A stretch of DNA of 64,000 nucleotides from Actinopolyspora saharensis (GCF_900100925.1 NZ_FNKO01000002.1:2418001-2482000); one strand, 5' to 3'; numbered from the stretch's first letter, positions 33,514 through 42,705 are shown. Numbers and translations are program-made. The notes: generated from the sequence alone by a model not told the origin.

Positions 33514-33533
33514 CCTCCGAACACGCCCGGAGG
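33514..33533 (+). terminator. small hairpin after pstB
   Basis: CCTCCG (33514-33519) and CGGAGG (33528-33533) could form a weak stem 24 nt after the pstB stop, a possible operon terminator. Confidence 0.3.
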
Positions 33534-33648
33534 TCGTCGAATCGTGGTGCGTTCGGTCGAATCGCCCGGTTGGCAGTTCCCGCCCGGTTCGGGCGAAGGG
33601 TAGTTTGCCGGTCGCAACCGGACGTGTCGACCGAGGGGCGGGTCCGAA

Positions 33649-36600
33649 GTGTCCAGCCAGGTGTCGAATTCGGGGTCCTGCAGGCAGCTGCGTCTCGCGC
33701 TGGCGCTGCGCGGCGGGGCCAGCATGGCCGTGTGGATCGGGGGAGCCGTAGCCGAGACGGACCGGTTGCGGCGCTGGGTCTCCCACGGGCAGGAGCGGGG
33801 ATCGGGACCCCGCTCCCGGCACCCCTGGGCCGCGCTGGCCGAGCTCGCCGGGTACGACTCGGTCGAGCTGGACGTGCTCGCCGGGACCTCCGCGGGCGGG
33901 CTCAACGCCACGCTGCTGGCGACCTCGCTCGTGTACGGGATGCCGTTCGGGGTCATGCGGCGCGCGTGGATCAGGTTGGCCGATCTGGAGGCCATGGCGC
34001 GTTCCGTCCCCCGCCCCTGGGAACCGCGTCCCGATTCGCTGCTGGAGGGGGACGGCTACTTCCGTTCCGAACTTGGCGAACTGCTGTCCGAGGGGATCGG
34101 CAACGGCTCCGACGAGGAGGCGGTCCGGCGGGTGGAGCTGCTGTTGACGGCCACGCTGCTGGACCCGGTCTCCGAGCGGCACTTCGACGCGGCGGGAACG
34201 GAGTTCGACAAGGCACGTCGCCGGGCGATGTTCCGGTTCAGGCACCGGGGGCGACCGGGGGAGCCGCTCAGCGATTTCGGTTCGGCGGAGCAGCCCGCGG
34301 ACACGGCGCGACTGCTCGCCCAGGCGGCGCGCACCACGTCCTCCTTCCCGTTCGCCTTCGAACCCGCCGTCTTCCGCTCCGCGCCCCGCGACGGCGCGGA
34401 GCGCGGGAACGGAGCCCCCGCGGCTTCCGATTCCACCGCGGACGGAACTTCCGGAGTGCCCAACATGCACGGGAGGTTCTCCGAGGCGAGCGGTTCGGAC
34501 GGTGCGCGCTTCCGGGCCATGGACGGCGGGGTGCTGGACAACATTCCCGTCACGGCCGCGGTCGAGGCGATACGGCAGGTCGAGGCGGACACCCCCACGG
34601 AGCGGTGGCTGCTCTACCTCAACCCCGAGCCGGACCCGCAGGAGCCCTCCGAACGCACTGCAGGCCTCGCCCGCGCCGTCACGGCCACGGCGCTGCGGGC
34701 GAAGCTCGGGCAGGAGAGCCTGCTCACCGACATCGAGGCCATCGAGGAGCACAATCGCCGTGCGCGCGAGGCCGCCGGCAGACGTGAAGCCGTTTTCGCG
34801 GAGCTGGTCGATACCCCGCGCCCGGAGCGCTGGGGCTGGCTGAGCGCCCGCGTGAGCGCGGTTCGCGTGGAGCACGCCGAGCGGTTCGCCGAAGCCCGCG
34901 CCGAGAGCGTGCACGAGCTGCTGACGGCGCCGAAGGACACCGCGGGGACCCCGCTGCTGGCCCCGCTGCCCAAGCAACCCCTGCTGGACTGGCCCGCGAC
35001 CGCCTGCACGGGGCTGCGCGAACGGCTCGTGGAGCACCACCGCGGCGAGGCCTCCCGGCGACCGGCCGAGGTGTTCGACGACACGGACACGCTGCTGGCA
35101 GCTGTGGACGAGTGCCTGCGCTGGACCCGTGAGCTCGAAGCGCACTGCGCGCTGCCCACGGAGCGGTTCGGCGTGCTCAAGGGGAGCCTGTACCGGTTGC
35201 GCGCCGTCTTCGAGACCCTGGAGGGGCACGTCGCCCGTTGCTGGGTGCACGCGGCGCGCTCCGAGCCGGTCCTGGTGCGGACCGAGCTGGACGGCTGGAT
35301 CGAGTGCGTGTGGCAGCGCCAGTACCGGCTGCAGCACGCCCTTCCCTCCCCGACGGGGGCGCTGCTGGATCCGCTGCTGGGCAGCGTCTCCGCCGAGGAA
35401 CCGGGTTTCGGCACGGTATTCCAGCGCAGGTTGGCCGACTTCGCGGCCGAGCTGTCCTCCGTCGTGGAGTCCGCGGGGGTCGAGGCGGCCGATTCCGACA
35501 ACGGGGTGGACCCGGTCGCCGAGGGATGGGCGGTGTTGGACCGCCTCGCGGGGGAGGTGCTGGGGGCCACGAGCGAGGAGGGGACAGCGGACCTCGATCG
35601 GGTGACGCGCGCCTTCCTGGAAACCGCCTCCGACGGGGACGCGGCGCGACTGCTGCGCACGCTGGTGGTCATCGGAGCCCCGCTGGGGGTGGGGGACGGC
35701 GACGAGTCCCGGGTGCTGCTGCACCGCTTGGCCGGGGACCGGTCCAGCCCGCTGCCTTTCACGGCGCTGCGCGACGAGAACGGCCGGATACCGGTTCCGG
35801 ACAAGGTCCGGGGCTCGGGAATGGGCAACTTCGCGGCCTTCCTCTCGGCCAAGTGGCGGGCCAACGACTGGATGTGGGGACGGCTCGACGCCGTGGCGAG
35901 CCTCGTGGAGATGCTGGTCGAGCCGGGGCGGCTGCGCCGACACGTCTCCGACGCTTCCCGGGCGGGGGACGAGCTCCAGGCGATCCTGTGCGAGCCGACC
36001 ACGGCCGAGCTCGGGGAGCTGGACGAGCCCACCACCAGGAAGTGGCGCGAGTTCCTGGCGGAACGCTGGGCCGAGCGCTCCGGCGCGGTGCGGGCGGAGC
36101 TGGAGGCCCTGTTCGCGAGTCCCGCCGACGAGCACCCGCTGACGGCCACCAGAGCGGCCGTGACGGAACGCCTGCAGTGGACCGTCGTTGCCGAGGAACT
36201 GCCGTTCGTGGAGGCGGTCGACTCCGGAGCGGACCCCACCGCGAGCGACGTCCCGATCAGACGTGACCCGCGCGCGCTGGACTCAGCGGTGCGGAACTAC
36301 GACGTGGGCAAGCAGCGCTGCGCCGACCTCGCCGAGGACCGCGTTGCCTCGATGGCCACCCGGTTCACCCTGCTGGCCCACCGCGCCCTCCTGCCGCGCT
36401 GGAGGGGGTTCCGCGGTGTGCTGGCCGCGCTGGCCGTGACGGTGGCGAAACCCGTGCTCCTGCTGATCGCTTTCGGGCTGGCGGCGCCGCGCCGCACCGC
36501 GATCTGCGTGATGACCGGCGCGGCCGCGACGGTTCTCGCCGGGACGGCCGAGCGGGACGGGACGTGGGCCTGGTTGCGGCTCTACGAGTTGTCCGACGCG

Positions 36601-37101
36601 GGAGTCGGGATGGTCGGAGGAGCCGCTGCCGCCCTCGCCGTGCTCGCGGCCGCCCGCTGGGGATGGCTGTCCGTCCCGCGCTCCGGTTCGAGCGCCACGC
36701 GCTGGCTCGGCGGGCTCGTGGCCGGGGGGCTGTTCGCGGCCGTCGGCTACTGGGTGCTCGGAGCGGGACCGCGGCTGGGACCGCTCGGTGTGCTGGTGGT
36801 GGCCGTGTGGATCGTCTGGTACGCGAGCTTCGCCCTGCGTAAGGGCGGCAGGACGGCGGCGACGGTGCTGGCGCTGGTCTCGTTCGGGACCACGCTCGGC
36901 GTGGCCGTCGCCTTCGACTGGTCGGTTCCCGGTTGGATGGTGCTGGCCGCGGTCACGGCGGCCTGGGCGCAAACCCTGCTGCTGAGCATCGCCGACGTGC
37001 TCCGCCCGCGTCCGCGTCCGCGGGGCGGGCACGTCGGCGGGGGCCGAACGGCGAGGACGCGGAGCTCGGACACCACCGAGGTGGGCGCGGGCAGCGCCTG
37101 A
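33649..37101 (+). CDS. large patatin-like phospholipase-fold protein (DUF3376 type), membrane-anchored
   Basis: The 1150-residue protein opens with a patatin domain: the oxyanion-hole stretch LRGGASMAVWIGG (residues 20-32), nucleophile Ser81 in GTSAGG, and the catalytic Asp in DGGVLDNIPV about residue 292. A long helical middle region of ~600 residues resembles the DUF3376 extension of actinobacterial patatin-like proteins. The C-terminal 200 residues contain about six hydrophobic helices (from ~920 to 1115), so the catalytic domain is tethered to the membrane. It probably hydrolyses acyl esters of membrane lipids. GTG 33649 follows GAGGGG. It lies just after pstB, where a role in lipid turnover during phosphate limitation is only a guess. 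Confidence 0.85.
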   Translation: MSSQVSNSGSCRQLRLALALRGGASMAVWIGGAVAETDRLRRWVSHGQERGSGPRSRHPWAALAELAGYDSVELDVLAGTSAGGLNATLLATSLVYGMPFGVMRRAWIRLADLEAMARSVPRPWEPRPDSLLEGDGYFRSELGELLSEGIGNGSDEEAVRRVELLLTATLLDPVSERHFDAAGTEFDKARRRAMFRFRHRGRPGEPLSDFGSAEQPADTARLLAQAARTTSSFPFAFEPAVFRSAPRDGAERGNGAPAASDSTADGTSGVPNMHGRFSEASGSDGARFRAMDGGVLDNIPVTAAVEAIRQVEADTPTERWLLYLNPEPDPQEPSERTAGLARAVTATALRAKLGQESLLTDIEAIEEHNRRAREAAGRREAVFAELVDTPRPERWGWLSARVSAVRVEHAERFAEARAESVHELLTAPKDTAGTPLLAPLPKQPLLDWPATACTGLRERLVEHHRGEASRRPAEVFDDTDTLLAAVDECLRWTRELEAHCALPTERFGVLKGSLYRLRAVFETLEGHVARCWVHAARSEPVLVRTELDGWIECVWQRQYRLQHALPSPTGALLDPLLGSVSAEEPGFGTVFQRRLADFAAELSSVVESAGVEAADSDNGVDPVAEGWAVLDRLAGEVLGATSEEGTADLDRVTRAFLETASDGDAARLLRTLVVIGAPLGVGDGDESRVLLHRLAGDRSSPLPFTALRDENGRIPVPDKVRGSGMGNFAAFLSAKWRANDWMWGRLDAVASLVEMLVEPGRLRRHVSDASRAGDELQAILCEPTTAELGELDEPTTRKWREFLAERWAERSGAVRAELEALFASPADEHPLTATRAAVTERLQWTVVAEELPFVEAVDSGADPTASDVPIRRDPRALDSAVRNYDVGKQRCADLAEDRVASMATRFTLLAHRALLPRWRGFRGVLAALAVTVAKPVLLLIAFGLAAPRRTAICVMTGAAATVLAGTAERDGTWAWLRLYELSDAGVGMVGGAAAALAVLAAARWGWLSVPRSGSSATRWLGGLVAGGLFAAVGYWVLGAGPRLGPLGVLVVAVWIVWYASFALRKGGRTAATVLALVSFGTTLGVAVAFDWSVPGWMVLAAVTAAWAQTLLLSIADVLRPRPRPRGGHVGGGRTARTRSSDTTEVGAGSA

Positions 37102-37221
37102 TCGGGTGGAGAGCGGGTCCGGGGAGACGCCGCCGGTCGGTCCGGTCCGCGCACCGCCTCGCACACCGCCGGGGTGATCCGAGTTCTCGGGTGTATCGGG
37201 TGAGCGGGTCGGCAGCGGGCC

Positions 37222-37227
37222 TACTAT
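37222..37227 (+). promoter_or_regulatory. -10 hexamer of the CPBP protease gene
   Basis: TACTAT is 6 nt before the GTG at 37234, with no ribosome-binding site between, again consistent with a leaderless mRNA. Confidence 0.45.
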
Positions 37228-37233
37228 TCCGGT

Positions 37234-38322
37234 GTGTCCGACCATTTCGCACGCACCGACCAACCAGGAGCCGCGGGGGAGAACCTCCCGCCGACGGCGG
37301 AGCCCCCGCCCCCGCGCGGGGTGGTCCGGGCGGCACCGGGAACGCCGTTCGACATGCTCGCGCGCAACCCGGTGCACCGCTGGTGGCGTCCGCTGGTGAC
37401 GCTGCTGGTCTTCGCCGGAACAGCCGTGCTCGCGCTGATCGGCACGACCGTGCTGTTCGTCGGCTCGGTCCTGCTGGGGATGCCCACTCAGGTGCTGCGC
37501 GCGGTGTCCGATCCCGCCCTGCGAGTCGAGGACCTGCTGCGCGATCCGCTGCTGATGCTGTTCTTCAGCTTCGCGCTGCTGGTGGCGCTGATTCCCGCTG
37601 CCGTGCTGACGGCTCGCTGGACGCAGCGGCGGAGCCCGGCGAGCCTGGTGAGCGTGGTGGGGGGCTTCCGGGTCCGCTGGCTCGGTTCGGCCCTGCTGTG
37701 GGGCCTGCTCGTCTTCGGCACGATGTTCGGCGTCAGCCTGCTGCTCCAGGTGTTGGCGGGGGTGCCCCTCCTCGAGGGGTTCCCCGGCTGGTGGTCGTAC
37801 TCCTCGATCGCGCTGATCGCCGTGATCGTCGTCCCGGTGCAGAGCGCGGCCGAGGAGCTGGTGTTCCGCGGGCTGCTGCTGCAGACGCTCAACGCCTGGT
37901 TCCGGGTGCCGTGGTTGGGCATCGTGGTGTCCTCCTTGGTCTTCCTGTCCGGACACGGCTACACGGATCCCGCGGTGTGGGCGGAGTTGTTGTTGATGGC
38001 CGGGGCCATGTGCTGGCTCAGCATCCGCACCGGGGGCTTGGAAGCGGCCGTCGCGCTGCACGTGAGCAACAACGGCCTGAGCTTGTTCATAGCGGGGCTG
38101 TCGGGGGTTCCCGGGGTCGAGCAGGGCGGGAACTACCCGCTCACCCAGGTGCTGCCGCTCATGGTCGCTGTCGTGGTGTACGCGTGGTTGGTGGACAGGA
38201 GCGCGGCTCGCCGTGGTCTGTACACAGTCGTCGGGGGACGGGTTCCGATCCATCCGGTGAGCCTGCGTCCCGGAGGGGCCTCGCGGGCTGAATCCGGCGC
38301 CGCGGAGAGGGTAAACTCGTAG
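37234..38322 (+). CDS. CPBP-family (CAAX-like) intramembrane metalloprotease
   Basis: The 362-residue membrane protein has about eight hydrophobic helices and the CPBP (Abi) motifs: AAEELVFRG (EExxxR), a histidine in LSGHGYTDP, and HVSNN near residue 280. This family contains the CAAX prenyl endopeptidase fold; bacterial members cleave peptides within the membrane or act in bacteriocin self-immunity. The first ~40 residues are disordered and Pro-rich. No peptide or bacteriocin gene is visible beside it, so the substrate is unknown. GTG 37234 fits a leaderless start. Confidence 0.88.
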   Translation: MSDHFARTDQPGAAGENLPPTAEPPPPRGVVRAAPGTPFDMLARNPVHRWWRPLVTLLVFAGTAVLALIGTTVLFVGSVLLGMPTQVLRAVSDPALRVEDLLRDPLLMLFFSFALLVALIPAAVLTARWTQRRSPASLVSVVGGFRVRWLGSALLWGLLVFGTMFGVSLLLQVLAGVPLLEGFPGWWSYSSIALIAVIVVPVQSAAEELVFRGLLLQTLNAWFRVPWLGIVVSSLVFLSGHGYTDPAVWAELLLMAGAMCWLSIRTGGLEAAVALHVSNNGLSLFIAGLSGVPGVEQGGNYPLTQVLPLMVAVVVYAWLVDRSAARRGLYTVVGGRVPIHPVSLRPGGASRAESGAAERVNS

Positions 38323-38498
38323 TCGACAGGACATTCGGCAGGTTTCGGACCGAACCATGGCGAGCATCCTGGGGTGCGGTCGTGCCGGCGGGCCGCGCTC
38401 GAGTGGTGGTAGGCCCGGTTTATCCGGCCGTGTCCGCCCGGCGAGCAGTACGCACGACGTCCAGTGCTCGGACGTCGGCCGTAACGGAGGTGTCTACG

Positions 38499-39023
38499 GT
38501 GAGCAGCCCGTTTTCCGGCTCCGCCCGGTCAACCCAGGGGCTACCCAGCTTGCCCACCCCGCCGACAGGTTGGCCCATCGGCTCCTACGGCACCTACGAG
38601 GAAGCCCAGCGCGCCGTTGACCACCTCGCGGACAACGACTTCCCCGTGCAGGAAGTCACCATCGTGGGTGTTGATCTGATGCTCGTCGAACGCGTGACGG
38701 GAAGGCTGACCTGGGCGCGCGTGCTGGGTGGTGGCGCCGCTTCGGGGGCGTGGTTCGGCCTGTTCGTCGGATTGATCATGGGGATCTTCTCGGAGCAGAG
38801 CGCCTGGCTGGGGCCGCTGCTGTTCGGGTTGGGAGCCGGTGTGGTGTTCGGGCTGATCTTCGCGGCCGTCACCTACGCCTCCACGCGGGGGCGGCGGGAC
38901 TTCTCGTCCTCGAGTCAGATAGTCGCGGGGCGCTACGACGTGCTGAGCCAGCCCAAGCACGCCGAGCAGGCGCGGGACATGCTCGCTCGCCTCGCGATGG
39001 GGGGACCGGCTACGCAGCAGTAG
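38499..39023 (+). CDS. YflT-type general stress membrane protein (Rv1234-like)
   Basis: The 174-residue protein carries an N-terminal heat-induced stress (YflT) domain, GSYGTYEEAQRAVDHLADND and EVTIVGVDL. Two hydrophobic helices follow in the glycine-rich segment GGGAASGAWFGLFVGLIMGIF and LGPLLFGLGAGVVFGLIFAAV, then a soluble tail (IVAGRYDVLSQPKHAEQA). Proteins of this type are induced by general stress; the exact role is unknown. GTG 38499 is set by GGAGGT seven nt upstream. It occupies the Rv1234-like position between the mrp and corA region. Confidence 0.85.
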   Translation: MSSPFSGSARSTQGLPSLPTPPTGWPIGSYGTYEEAQRAVDHLADNDFPVQEVTIVGVDLMLVERVTGRLTWARVLGGGAASGAWFGLFVGLIMGIFSEQSAWLGPLLFGLGAGVVFGLIFAAVTYASTRGRRDFSSSSQIVAGRYDVLSQPKHAEQARDMLARLAMGGPATQQ

Positions 39024-39126
39024 CGCCGCGCTGCGGCGGGGAAGCGATCCGGGACTGATCGTTGGACTGGTCGGTGGCTCCCAACGCGGCGGAGAGCCCC
39101 GCCGAAGGAGCCCCCGGAAGGTGCGG

Positions 39127-39615
39127 TCAGTCCCGTGGATCGGAGCCGCCGAACAGCTGCGTCCAGTAGTGCCCCCACTCGCTGCGCGGGTTCGCCGCGT
39201 GGCCGACCCCGAGCTCGGTGAAGGAGCAGTTCACGATGTTCTTCCGGTGCGGCCGGCTGGTGCTCCACTGGGTGAAGGTTGCGGACGCGCTCGCGTTGCC
39301 CGCTGCCACGTTCTCACCCACGTACGTTGAGGGGTAGCCCCCGCGGCGTGCTCTGGTGATGTGGTCCGCGCCCCTGCTTCCGATGTGGCCCAGGTAGTCG
39401 TGGCGGGCCATGTCGGTGCTGTGCTGCTGGGCCGTTCTGGTCAGCGAGGGGTTCAACCGGACTCGTGGGCAGCCCGCCTCCGCTCTGGCCCGATTGGTCA
39501 GCTCCAGGATCCGCTCGGCTCGGTCCGTGGGTTCCGCGCGGTCGGCGGTCCCGTGCGCCAGGAGCAGCGTGGTGGGGACGAGCAGAAGCAGTACCCGACT
39601 CGTTGTCGTTCTCAT
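39127..39615 (-). CDS. secreted CAP/SCP-domain protein
   Basis: The 162-residue precursor has a signal peptide (RTTTSRVLLLLVPTTLLLAHG) and a CAP/SCP domain: LTNRARAEAGCP, STDMARHDYLGHIG with the metal-binding histidine, YVGENVAAG and GHYWTQLFGG. Two cysteines (CP and NCSF) could form a disulfide. CAP proteins are secreted and of diverse function, some binding sterols or acting on cell walls. The upstream region holds an 8-bp perfect inverted repeat (39748-39767). It converges on the YflT gene. Confidence 0.88.
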   Translation of the reverse strand: MRTTTSRVLLLLVPTTLLLAHGTADRAEPTDRAERILELTNRARAEAGCPRVRLNPSLTRTAQQHSTDMARHDYLGHIGSRGADHITRARRGGYPSTYVGENVAAGNASASATFTQWSTSRPHRKNIVNCSFTELGVGHAANPRSEWGHYWTQLFGGSDPRD

Positions 39616-39747
39616 GCGAGTGCCCTTTCCGGTTCGCGTGGGTGGGGGTGCTGCCTCGTTTTTCTACAGCACCGCACGCCGGCGCTGTGCCGCGCGATCT
39701 CCACCGGGCGACGTGCGGAACGGGGAAAACCACCCGCTCAGGGGAGC

Positions 39748-39767
39748 GGACAATTCGGGAATTGTCC
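39748..39767. promoter_or_regulatory. perfect inverted repeat upstream of the CAP gene
   Basis: GGACAATT and AATTGTCC flank CGGG in an A+T-rich patch 130 bp upstream of the CAP protein start. It could be an operator for that gene; as a terminator it would be oddly placed for either neighbour. Confidence 0.4.
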
Positions 39768-39787
39768 GGGATTCGCATTTACGGGTC

Positions 39788-39823
39788 GCGCTCTCCGGGA
39801 GATCGGGGTCTCCCGGAGAGCGC
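39788..39823 (-). terminator. strong hairpin after the 31-residue membrane protein gene
   Basis: GCGCTCTCCGGGAGA (39788-39802) and TCTCCCGGAGAGCGC (39809-39823) form a perfect 15-bp stem with a 6-nt loop. It begins about 78 nt past the stop of the small minus-strand gene, and its presence supports that gene being transcribed. Confidence 0.6.
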
Positions 39824-39901
39824 GCTCGGTGGTGTTTTCCGGAGAGTCTTCGGGCGGAGCGGGTCCCCCACGCCCCGCGAAGAGGACGACTGGAAATCTT
39901 T

Positions 39902-39997
39902 TCAGATCTGATTGGCGATGATCAGGAACAGCGTGAGGATCCAGCCGTTGATCAGCGTGAAGAGCACGGCGGGCTTGTTGCTCACCAGACGGGACAT
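39902..39997 (-). CDS. 31-residue single-pass membrane protein
   Basis: An ATG at 39997 preceded by GGGAGGAATGTC opens a 31-codon frame encoding a short basic N-terminus (MSRLVSNKPA) and one hydrophobic helix (VLFTLINGWILTLFLIIANQ). The excellent ribosome-binding site, the sensible membrane topology and a strong hairpin downstream argue for a real small protein. It is too short for ordinary gene calling. The family is not one I can name; small membrane proteins of this kind often modulate larger complexes. The nearest upstream gene on the strand is corA, separated by about 470 bp. Confidence 0.6.
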   Translation of the reverse strand: MSRLVSNKPAVLFTLINGWILTLFLIIANQI

Positions 39998-40098
39998 GAC
40001 ATTCCTCCCAGCGCGCAGCTCGAAACGGACCGCGTCCGAGCGGAAATCACCGGACGCGCGGAATTCGCCGCACGATGTGGCCCGTGGTGCTCCCCGAG

Positions 40099-40296
40099 TC
40101 AGTGTGCCGAGGCCTCGGCGCGCGTGCTCGTGGGAGTCACGTGCCACACCGCGCCGGGTTTTCGCTGATGCCTTACGTCGCGGGAGGCCCGTCGCGGGCG
40201 AGGTGAGTGCGATCCGCGTTCGCCGGTCGCCGTGGAGACCGACTCCGGTGTCGCCTGCGGCGTGTTCGCCGACTTGTCGGTTCCGGTGTCGCGCAC
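40099..40296 (-). CDS. possible 65-residue hydrophilic protein
   Basis: A GTG at 40296 preceded by GGGAGGGAATC opens 65 codons of Ser/Thr/Arg-rich protein ending WHVTPTSTRAEASAH. The ribosome-binding site is good, but third-position G/C is lower than in neighbouring genes, especially in the second half, so coding status is doubtful. It fills the otherwise empty 470-bp stretch between corA and the 31-residue gene, both on the same strand. Confidence 0.3.
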   Translation of the reverse strand: MRDTGTDKSANTPQATPESVSTATGERGSHSPRPRRASRDVRHQRKPGAVWHVTPTSTRAEASAH

Positions 40297-40469
40297 GATT
40301 CCCTCCCAACCGCGATCGTCGTTCTCGTGCCCGGGGTGGTGCCTGAGCCGGGCCGTGCGAGCGAACCGCACGTGGTCGTGTGCCGGCGTGGCCGCGCACC
40401 GGGCGACCGGTCGTTCCGGTGGCCCTGACCGTGATGTCGTCACGCCCCGGCCGTGCGTTACTCCCGGGG

Positions 40470-41555
40470 TCACAACCAGTTGTTCCTTCTGAAGATCTTG
40501 AACAGCATGACGCAGGCCAGCATCATCACCAGCAGCGTCACCGGATAGCCGAAGGCCCACTGGGTCTCCGGCATCTTGTCGAAGTTCATCCCGTAGATAC
40601 CGGCGATCATCGTGGGCGTCGATATGATGGCGACCCAGGCCGATATCTTGCGCATGTCGGTGTTCTGCTGCAGCGTGATCTTCGCGAGGGTCGCGTCGAC
40701 CAGCGTGGTCAGCAGTTCGTCGAAGGAGGCCACCCGCTCCGAGACCGTGGCCAGGTGGTCCTCCACGTTCCTGAAGTAGGAACGTACCTGATCGGGGACG
40801 TGTGCCGTGTACCCGCCCGCTAGTCGCTGCAGTGGTTGCGACAGCGGCATGACCGCCCGGCGCAGCTGCATGACCTCGCGCTTCATCAAGTAGATCTGCT
40901 CGGCCTCTATGCTCGTGCGCGGAGCGAACACTTCGGTCTCGATCGTGTCGATGTCGTCCTGAACCGACTCGGTGACCTCGAGGTAGCTGTCGACCACGTG
41001 GTCGGCGATGCCGTGCACCACCGCGGCGGGACCCAGCGCCAGGTGCTCGGGGTACTGCTCCAGCTCGTGGCGCACGCGGGTCAGCTCGGCCTGCCGACCG
41101 TGCCGGACGGTGATCACGAAGTCGCGTCCGAGGAAGATCATCAGCTCGCCGCTCTCGACGATCTCGCTGTTGGTCGCCCTAGCGCGGTCCGGAACGTAGC
41201 GCACCGTCTTGAGCACCATGAACAGCGTTTCGTCATAGCGCTCCAGCTTGGGGCGCTGGTGGGCGTGCACGGCGTCCTCGACGGCGAGCTCGTGCAGCCC
41301 GAAGGTCTCGGCCACCCCGTTTATCTGCTGCTGGTCCGGTTCGTGCAGCCCGATCCAGACGAAACCGCCGCGCCGCTCGCGCACCTCGGTCATGGCCTGC
41401 TCGTGCGTCCACTCGCCGGGGAGTCTGATCCCGTCCACGTAGACCGCGCAGTCCACGACGGAAGTGGAGCGGTTCGACGTCGTGGCGACCGGACGGCTGC
41501 GCTGCCCGTCGCGTGTGGACCTCTTGCGCAGGCCGAGCGCGGGGATGCTGAACAC
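40470..41555 (-). CDS. corA: CorA-family magnesium/cobalt transporter
   Basis: The 361-residue protein has the large cytoplasmic funnel domain and two C-terminal membrane helices, the first ending in the YGMNFDKMPE selectivity motif and the second (TLLVMMLACVMLFKIF) followed by a basic RRNNWL tail. CorA forms pentameric Mg2+ channels. The GTG at 41555 follows GGAGG; the first ~30 residues are basic and disordered. CorA (Rv1239c) closes the first mycobacterium-like syntenic block. Confidence 0.93.
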   Translation of the reverse strand: MFSIPALGLRKRSTRDGQRSRPVATTSNRSTSVVDCAVYVDGIRLPGEWTHEQAMTEVRERRGGFVWIGLHEPDQQQINGVAETFGLHELAVEDAVHAHQRPKLERYDETLFMVLKTVRYVPDRARATNSEIVESGELMIFLGRDFVITVRHGRQAELTRVRHELEQYPEHLALGPAAVVHGIADHVVDSYLEVTESVQDDIDTIETEVFAPRTSIEAEQIYLMKREVMQLRRAVMPLSQPLQRLAGGYTAHVPDQVRSYFRNVEDHLATVSERVASFDELLTTLVDATLAKITLQQNTDMRKISAWVAIISTPTMIAGIYGMNFDKMPETQWAFGYPVTLLVMMLACVMLFKIFRRNNWL

Positions 41556-42131
41556 GGGGACCTCCGGGGTGGGACACGTCGCGAGCTACCGCACGACGGG
41601 AATCGGCATCACGTGCGCGTCCCTGCCGAGGTCCGACCGGCCAGCGGTCGACGAGTTCGGCGGATCAACCCGCTCCGGCGGGAACTCCCGGCCCTTCGAG
41701 GCTGATCTTCCCGGCGGGGACGCGGCCGGTACTGCAAGGCGATGCACTGTCCGCGCTGCTGCCTTCCGCGGTGTTCGGCACGTATCCTCACCTCCAATCA
41801 GCTCGGCTGCGGGGGTCTGCGGTCCTTGGCCGACCGCTCGACCATCCTACGCGCTCGGTGTTGTTCGGTGCGAAGCGGTGTGTCGAGACTTACTCGCTGC
41901 CGGTGCCCGGAGCGCTCCGGTGGGGCCGGCCTTCGTGGAGCGGGGTGCGACGCGCTTCCGGGGGTGCGCGCATCGGATGTCCGGCAGCGCACAACTAATG
42001 CTTTCGAGTGATAATTCTTGGATTTGGCGCGGAAGAGCGCCAATCCTGTGAGCGGAAGTGCCCCGCGATGTCAACAACACGTGTGTGAACCTGTGTTGAT
42101 CTTCACCTGAAAAGGGGTTCCATTGTTCGGG
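41556..42131. other. intergenic region without recognised genes
   Basis: This 576-bp region lies upstream of corA and downstream of the Nudix gene, both on the minus strand. No coding frame with appropriate codon bias is present. From about 41990 it becomes A+T-rich, with the hairpin TTGGCGC-GGAAGA-GCGCCAA (42024-42043) and an inverted repeat CAACAC...GTGTTG near 42072-42096. These could terminate the Nudix transcript or control corA. A Mg2+-sensing leader for corA is conceivable but no known riboswitch consensus was recognised. Confidence 0.4.
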
Positions 42132-42560
42132 TCAAGGCTGCCGGGGCAGCTGGTTCCACTGGGAGAGCAGTTCGGGCAGGCCTTCGGTCAGTTCGTCCGA
42201 TCGGGCTAGTGTGGTGAATGTCGCAACGTCGGTCCACATTGCATCGGCAGCGTCGTCACCTGCGCAAAGTTCGTGGTGCAAGGGGTGGCAGGAGTAGTCC
42301 ACTATGTAGTAGGAGTGCTGTGATCCGGATCTCGTCAGCCGTCCGACGGCGGGGCCGACCTCGACCGTGAGCCCGGTTTCCTCGGCGATCTCGCGCCGCA
42401 GCGCGGTCGCGTCGCTCTCGCCGTGCTCGACCCGTCCTCCAGGCAGGGACCACTTGCCCTGACCAGGTTCGTTGGCTCGCTGAATCAGCAGCAGCCTGCC
42501 GTTCCGGTCGTGTATCACGGCCCCGACGCAGCGGATCCACGAAGCCTCGAAGTCCCTCAT
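42132..42560 (-). CDS. Nudix hydrolase
   Basis: The 142-residue protein contains a complete Nudix box: GGRVEHGE, then seven residues, REIAEETGL, matching the consensus Gx5Ex7REUxEExGU for Mg2+-dependent hydrolysis of nucleoside diphosphate derivatives. The C-terminal part (HSYYIVDYSCHPL, WTDVATF) resembles small MutT-like enzymes, but the substrate is open. ATG 42560 is preferred since TACCCT lies 8 nt upstream; an in-frame GTG at 42596 would add 12 residues. Confidence 0.9.
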   Translation of the reverse strand: MRDFEASWIRCVGAVIHDRNGRLLLIQRANEPGQGKWSLPGGRVEHGESDATALRREIAEETGLTVEVGPAVGRLTRSGSQHSYYIVDYSCHPLHHELCAGDDAADAMWTDVATFTTLARSDELTEGLPELLSQWNQLPRQP

Positions 42561-42568
42561 GGACACGC

Positions 42569-42574
42569 AGGGTA
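42569..42574 (-). promoter_or_regulatory. -10 hexamer of the Nudix gene
   Basis: Read on the minus strand this is TACCCT, 8 nt before the ATG at 42560, supporting that start and a leaderless message. Confidence 0.4.
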
Positions 42575-42705
42575 GCGATTCCGGCGCCGGTGTCACATCA
42601 CTGACCCGAGTGCGCTAAAAACCTGCCGTACAGGCATTGAGTGCGGTACAACGGATCAGCAGGTTCCAGCACTAGTACAGGTCAGTCCAGACGGGGTGCG
42701 TGACA

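Noticed and set aside
41990..42131. A corA-linked magnesium riboswitch in the A+T-rich region.
   Set aside because: The hairpins lie about 430 bp upstream of corA and match no riboswitch consensus that I recognise.
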